64,000 bases of DNA from Prochilodus magdalenae. Taxonomy: Eukaryota; Chordata; Actinopteri; Characiformes; Prochilodontidae. The stretch is from the NCBI GenBank assembly GCA_024036415.1, contig JAMWET010001938.1, positions 62,001 through 126,000 on the forward strand, written 5' to 3'. The position numbers and the translations under genes were made by a program. Position 1 is the first letter of the stretch, and every line of letters starts with the position of its first letter. Under the pieces are notes generated by a model, which worked only from the letters and a program-made list of their open reading frames with translations, was not told the origin of the DNA and made no database searches. Positions 60,964-64,000 of this stretch are shown here, in pieces.

Positions 60964-62593
60964 CGAACAAATCATCTGCATCAGTACACAAGTAGGGTTG
61001 GGAGTGCTGTGCAGTTAACTTGCCAAAGATGCCACCACACATATATATATATATTATATAATTATATAGAAACAGATGTGTCAAAGGAGTGATATGTAAG
61101 AAGACGCTACCTGTTGAATTCATACTCTGAACACTAGAGGGCAGCACATGACTGGAAATTGCAGCTCCTCCTCCTCTCACTTAGACTCGTACCAGTCTAG
61201 AAGAAATTTTGCGAGCTCAGCACCTTTGACCTGCCAGGAGCAGCCCCAGTGCTGGGAAGAAACACCACCTGCTGTTTTGCTTCTACTTCGGTCACTTCTT
61301 CTGCTTGCTGCCGAAATGATTTTTGATGATGGCTGTAATTATAATAGTCGCTTGCTAGAAACTTCAACCATCGTTAACTACCGGTCACTAAATGATCTGA
61401 TTGAGAGCAGGACCAATTAGAAAACACTGTCAGGGCAGCAGTGCTACTGCTTCATCCTCGCTGATGGACTGATTCAACTCGACCATACAGTGACTCACTA
61501 TCGCCTGTTGAATTCCAATGTGGTATTATAAATCAGGGTGGGCTAATGCTAGCTGGTTAGCATGCCATCTTCAGCAGATATGTCTGCTATATGATACACA
61601 GAGGCCTTTTACGAATCAGTAAAACGGCTATGTCTTTACAGTTTGCTGCTCATTTCAGTTCATGTTGAATATCTTGTGCTATGAATCTTACACATTGCTC
61701 CTTTAAGTCAGTCGGCTCTGAAACCATGCAGGCTGGATAGGGAGAGGAGACTGAAACTCACGGGTATACACCGACAGATTCACGTAGCAGTTCTGTGTGC
61801 CCAGCAGGTTGGTCACAGAGCAGCGGTACACACCAGAGTTCTGTGCTGAGATGTTGACAATTTTCACGGAGCCCATTAGCTTACCTAGAAACAAACAACA
61901 AAATCAACAACAACAGATAAACAGACATACAGACTCCCAGGTTCCCATGTTCTTCTAGTTCTGAAAAACCCACTTATTTATTTGGACCTTTTTCCAGCCG
62001 GCTGTTTTTATTAGTGTGAGGGACAGTCCTGAAATTGGTAGTAAGTGAAAAGCTGCTGAGCTGAACATTCCTAAATGAATGATGAATGGACTGCTAGAAA
62101 TAATCCGATAAGAGAAGGTTTTTTCATTCTCCTAGAAAGTTAGCATTTTGAAGTCGTCGAAAAACGACCACACGCAGTCAGCATTAGCACAACGCTTCGT
62201 CATCGCCTCCCTCTCTAACTCTGCTGCAGATCATCTGCTGAAATATCACTCCAACTATAGAAGAACGAGCTTTATGGTTGTAGGCTAAATGAGCAGTCAT
62301 ATGTAAATGTGTCAGTGGCTGTGATGTCATAACCATGATTTCACAAATTCAAAACAGTCTGTTTTTGCAGCCTAGTTTCCAAACACGGCCCGCATCTTGT
62401 GGTCAATAGTTTCTATGATGTACTGGTCGGCTGTTACCCTCCATGTTCACAGGAAGGGTAATCTGCTCCGGCTCCAGCTTCTCCCAGCTCATCTGCGGAG
62501 TCGGAACCCCCTCCACCACCAGACAAGACAGTGCTACACTGCCCCCGGCGTCAGTGTCCCCTTCCCACAAGCACACGGGCAGTGATGGGGGAG
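60039..62593 (-). CDS. CTX/CAR-type immunoglobulin superfamily membrane protein, last three exons
   Basis: Minus-strand exons 62438-62593, 61762-61884 and 60039-60238 join in frame (phases 1, 1). They encode a C2-type Ig domain, a helix and a 35-residue tail. The domain shows the paired Cys (VALSCLV ... VYRCSV) plus the extra pair typical of the CTX family (PVC near its start, NCYVNLSV at its end), and glycosylation sites NIS and NLS. After PPDDSPG comes the helix (VLLTLFMALVLLALVVLVLW) and a basic stop-transfer HRSARESKWRSRR. The tail ends RYTPSLIKRSFV, a class I PDZ ligand (S-x-V). Relatives to consider: VSIG2, VSIG8, ESAM, CXADR, IGSF11; I cannot name the gene. The V-set domain exon and signal peptide were not found; they lie upstream of 62593 on the minus strand, probably past the window end. 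Confidence 0.82.
60886..60961. repeat. (TA)n microsatellite
   Basis: Nearly pure TA of about 60 bases flanked by TATG/CATA units. A shorter AT run follows at about 61040-61068. Confidence 0.95.
61081..61706. mobile_element. Non-autonomous inverted-end element
   Basis: The left end TCAAAGGAGTGATATGTAAG and right end TCTTACACATTGCTCCTTTAA are imperfect inverses. TTAAAGGAGCAATGTGTAAG-like ends are common in fish repeats. No coding capacity recognised. Confidence 0.55.
61762..61884 (-). CDS. Ig gene exon: second half of C2 domain
   Basis: Acceptor TTTCTAG, donor GTGAGT. Encodes GKLMGSVKIVNISAQNSGVY, RCSVTNLLGTQNCYVNLSVY: the D.G.Y.C strand with the second core Cys and the extra C-terminal Cys. 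123 nt; phase 1 in and out. Confidence 0.88.
61885..62437 (-). other. Intron within the C2 domain of the Ig gene
   Basis: 553 bases, GTAACA...CTAG on the minus strand. No element or exon seen. Confidence 0.7.
62438..62593 (-). CDS. Ig gene exon: first half of C2 domain
   Basis: Minus-strand acceptor TTTCCACAG, donor GTAACA. Encodes PPSLPVCLWEGDTDAGGSVA, SCLVVEGVPTPQMSWEKLEP. Trp in MSW is the core Ig tryptophan. Phase 1 in and out. Confidence 0.85.
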
Positions 62594-62649
62594 CTGTGGA
62601 AACAAACAGAGCAGAGCTTATCGATAAATGAAATAGATAAAATCAAGTG

Positions 62650-63750
62650 TGCATGTTTTCCCTCGTTCCAGCCACTTCCTGCCCCAGACCTTCCCTAAAA
62701 AGAGTCAAGACATCTACGCCCTCTAGCCACTGTTGGACCACTGTGGAAAGTCTTGCATCCACATCCTCAAATCAATGTTCTCAGATAACAGGGTCCCAAA
62801 GATTTCTCTAGACAGTCCGGTTCAGGTCTTGGACCGATGGATGCCCTCGGCACTGTCATGTTGGAATATGGCCGTGTTACCAAGGAAGAAGAAGTCCATT
62901 GATGGAGTAACCAGGTTGTTCAGGATGTTCAGGTGGTCAGCTGACCTCATTCTCTGGGCACATAATGTTCCTGAACCTGGACCTGACCAACTGCAGCCCC
63001 CCCAGATCATGGCACTGCCCCCACAGGCTTGTACGGGAGGCACCAGGCATGATGGGCACATCACTTCACCACCTCTCTTCTTACCCTGATGCCCCATCAC
63101 TCTGGAACAGGGTAAATCTGGACTCATCAGACCACATGACCTTCCTCCATCGCTCCAGAGCCCAGTCTTTACGCTCCCTAGCAGACTGAGCCCGTGTCAC
63201 ATAGCACGGTCGGGTAGCCTCACTAGCCAGTGGTCTTCTCTAAAGCTAACCACAGCTTGTCTTATGGTCGCTTAGGTCTCATCTCCTTGTGAGCCCGCCC
63301 CCTTGTTTCGTCGCTTGTTGCATGTGGCAGAGAGCTGCTTCCTCTCACTGTTAAACACCTCCCTGAGTTCTTCTGCTGTTCCTCCACCATCTGATTCACC
63401 ACACGGTTAAGAGATCACCCAGCACCACCACTCAGGATTTATTCCCACCATATTCCGTCCTGGAAGGAATAATTCCTGTTTAATAACGCTAGGACAGGTC
63501 TAAACCCGAGTTTAGGAGTTTCAGCATCTCCTTAGATGTGTTCTCGGCTAGATGATAATAATTTGACCTCCTGAAACCACAGGACGCGTCTTTCCACATG
63601 GTTGTTTAGGAAATTAGAATCTACTCACTCCAGGTAGGGTTAAAAAGCTGGTTGCCAGCTGAAGCATAATCACCCCTGCAGTAATGGGAGGCTCGTACCT
63701 GATAGCGTAGTTAAATCCAGGTGGTGACTTTTTTTTGGCCAGGCCGTGTA
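62650..63750 (-). pseudogene. Tc1-type transposon remnant
   Basis: One terminal repeat is at 63728-63750, ending TTTTTTTTGGCCAGGCCGTGTA, the typical fish Tc1 end. The minus-strand frame 62822-63127 encodes SAMIWGGCSWSGPGSGTLCA, RMRSADHLNILNNLVTPSMD, AIFQHDSAEGIHRSKT, in place of VMIWGG ... FQQDNAxxHRA. The catalytic Asp neighbourhood (HDSAEGIH) is altered and other parts are degraded. The opposite end is missing. It lies upstream of the Ig gene exons, possibly in its next intron. Confidence 0.8.
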
Positions 63751-64000
63751 TGTTATTTTTTATTTCTACTGGTGATTATAGCTTATATGTGAACAGTTAT
63801 GGAAAGAGACTCTGTGTCAGTTCTCAGGAGGGATTGTGTAAATGTGATTTTTCATAGAACTGTCACTTTAAGCACGATCATATGTTCATATATGTTGCAT
63901 GTATGCTTTAATATGCAGAGGTGTTTAGTGACGGACAGGCGGACGCTCGTAAGGAGTAAGAAGATCACGCGTCGGAGGGAGAGTCTGTATATGTCGCGTC
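63751..64000. other. Window end, no gene seen
   Basis: No exon of the Ig gene recognised here; the V-set domain is not in view. Confidence 0.6.

Larger units (their letters stand above)
60239..61761 (-). other. Intron of the Ig gene with simple repeats and a MITE
   Basis: Contains AT-rich DNA, a (TA)n run at 60886-60961 and a transposon-like unit at 61081-61706. No exon seen in 60566-60890. Confidence 0.7.

Overview
This is vertebrate nuclear DNA, almost certainly from a teleost fish. Three genes are split by GT-AG introns, the spacers hold several kinds of Tc1-type transposon remnants, and there is a tRNA-headed V-SINE-like element. Exact species cannot be read from the sequence; the repeat mix would fit an ostariophysan such as a characin or catfish, but that is an impression.

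Layout. (1) About 1-24,700, plus strand: the 3' end of a neurexin gene, best matched to nrxn2. It comprises three coding exons (6714-7042, 19641-19719, 21896-22698) that encode the end of the last laminin-G domain, the stalk, the single membrane helix and the cytoplasmic tail ending in EYYV, followed by a 3' UTR. The upstream exons lie before the window. The 12.6 kb intron between the first two exons is full of DNA-transposon remnants and carries a long (TAA)n/(TTA)n inverted microsatellite. (2) About 24,700-32,500: an intergenic stretch with no gene I can support; it holds a truncated Tc1 copy, a Ty3/gypsy reverse transcriptase fragment and other repeats. (3) About 32,500-55,500, plus strand: a complete pecanex gene, best matched to pcnx3. 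It has a CCAAT-rich promoter, a long 5' leader with an upstream ORF, 34 coding exons (34775-51785) that join in frame to a 2,284-residue multi-pass membrane protein, and a 3' UTR of up to about 3.7 kb. (4) About 55,500-60,000: a second repeat-rich spacer with a Tc1 remnant, a V-SINE-like element, a foldback repeat and a minisatellite. (5) 60,039-62,593, minus strand: the last three exons of a CTX/CAR-type immunoglobulin-superfamily adhesion protein (end of the C2 domain, membrane helix and a short tail ending in SFV). Its V-domain and signal-peptide exons were not found and lie upstream of 62,594 on the minus strand, probably outside the window.

NRXN2 and PCNX3 both lie in human 11q13, so the neighbourhood looks like conserved synteny rather than a functional cluster. 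Neurexin is a presynaptic adhesion receptor, pecanex 3 a multi-pass membrane protein of poorly known role, and the third gene a cell-junction-type adhesion molecule. I found no prokaryotic-style system. The most notable points are a U12-type intron in pcnx3, an in-frame 102-nt exitron candidate in the last nrxn2 exon, a solo LTR nested in a Tc1 end with its target duplication, and two direct copies of one transposon flanking pcnx3 exons 3-6.
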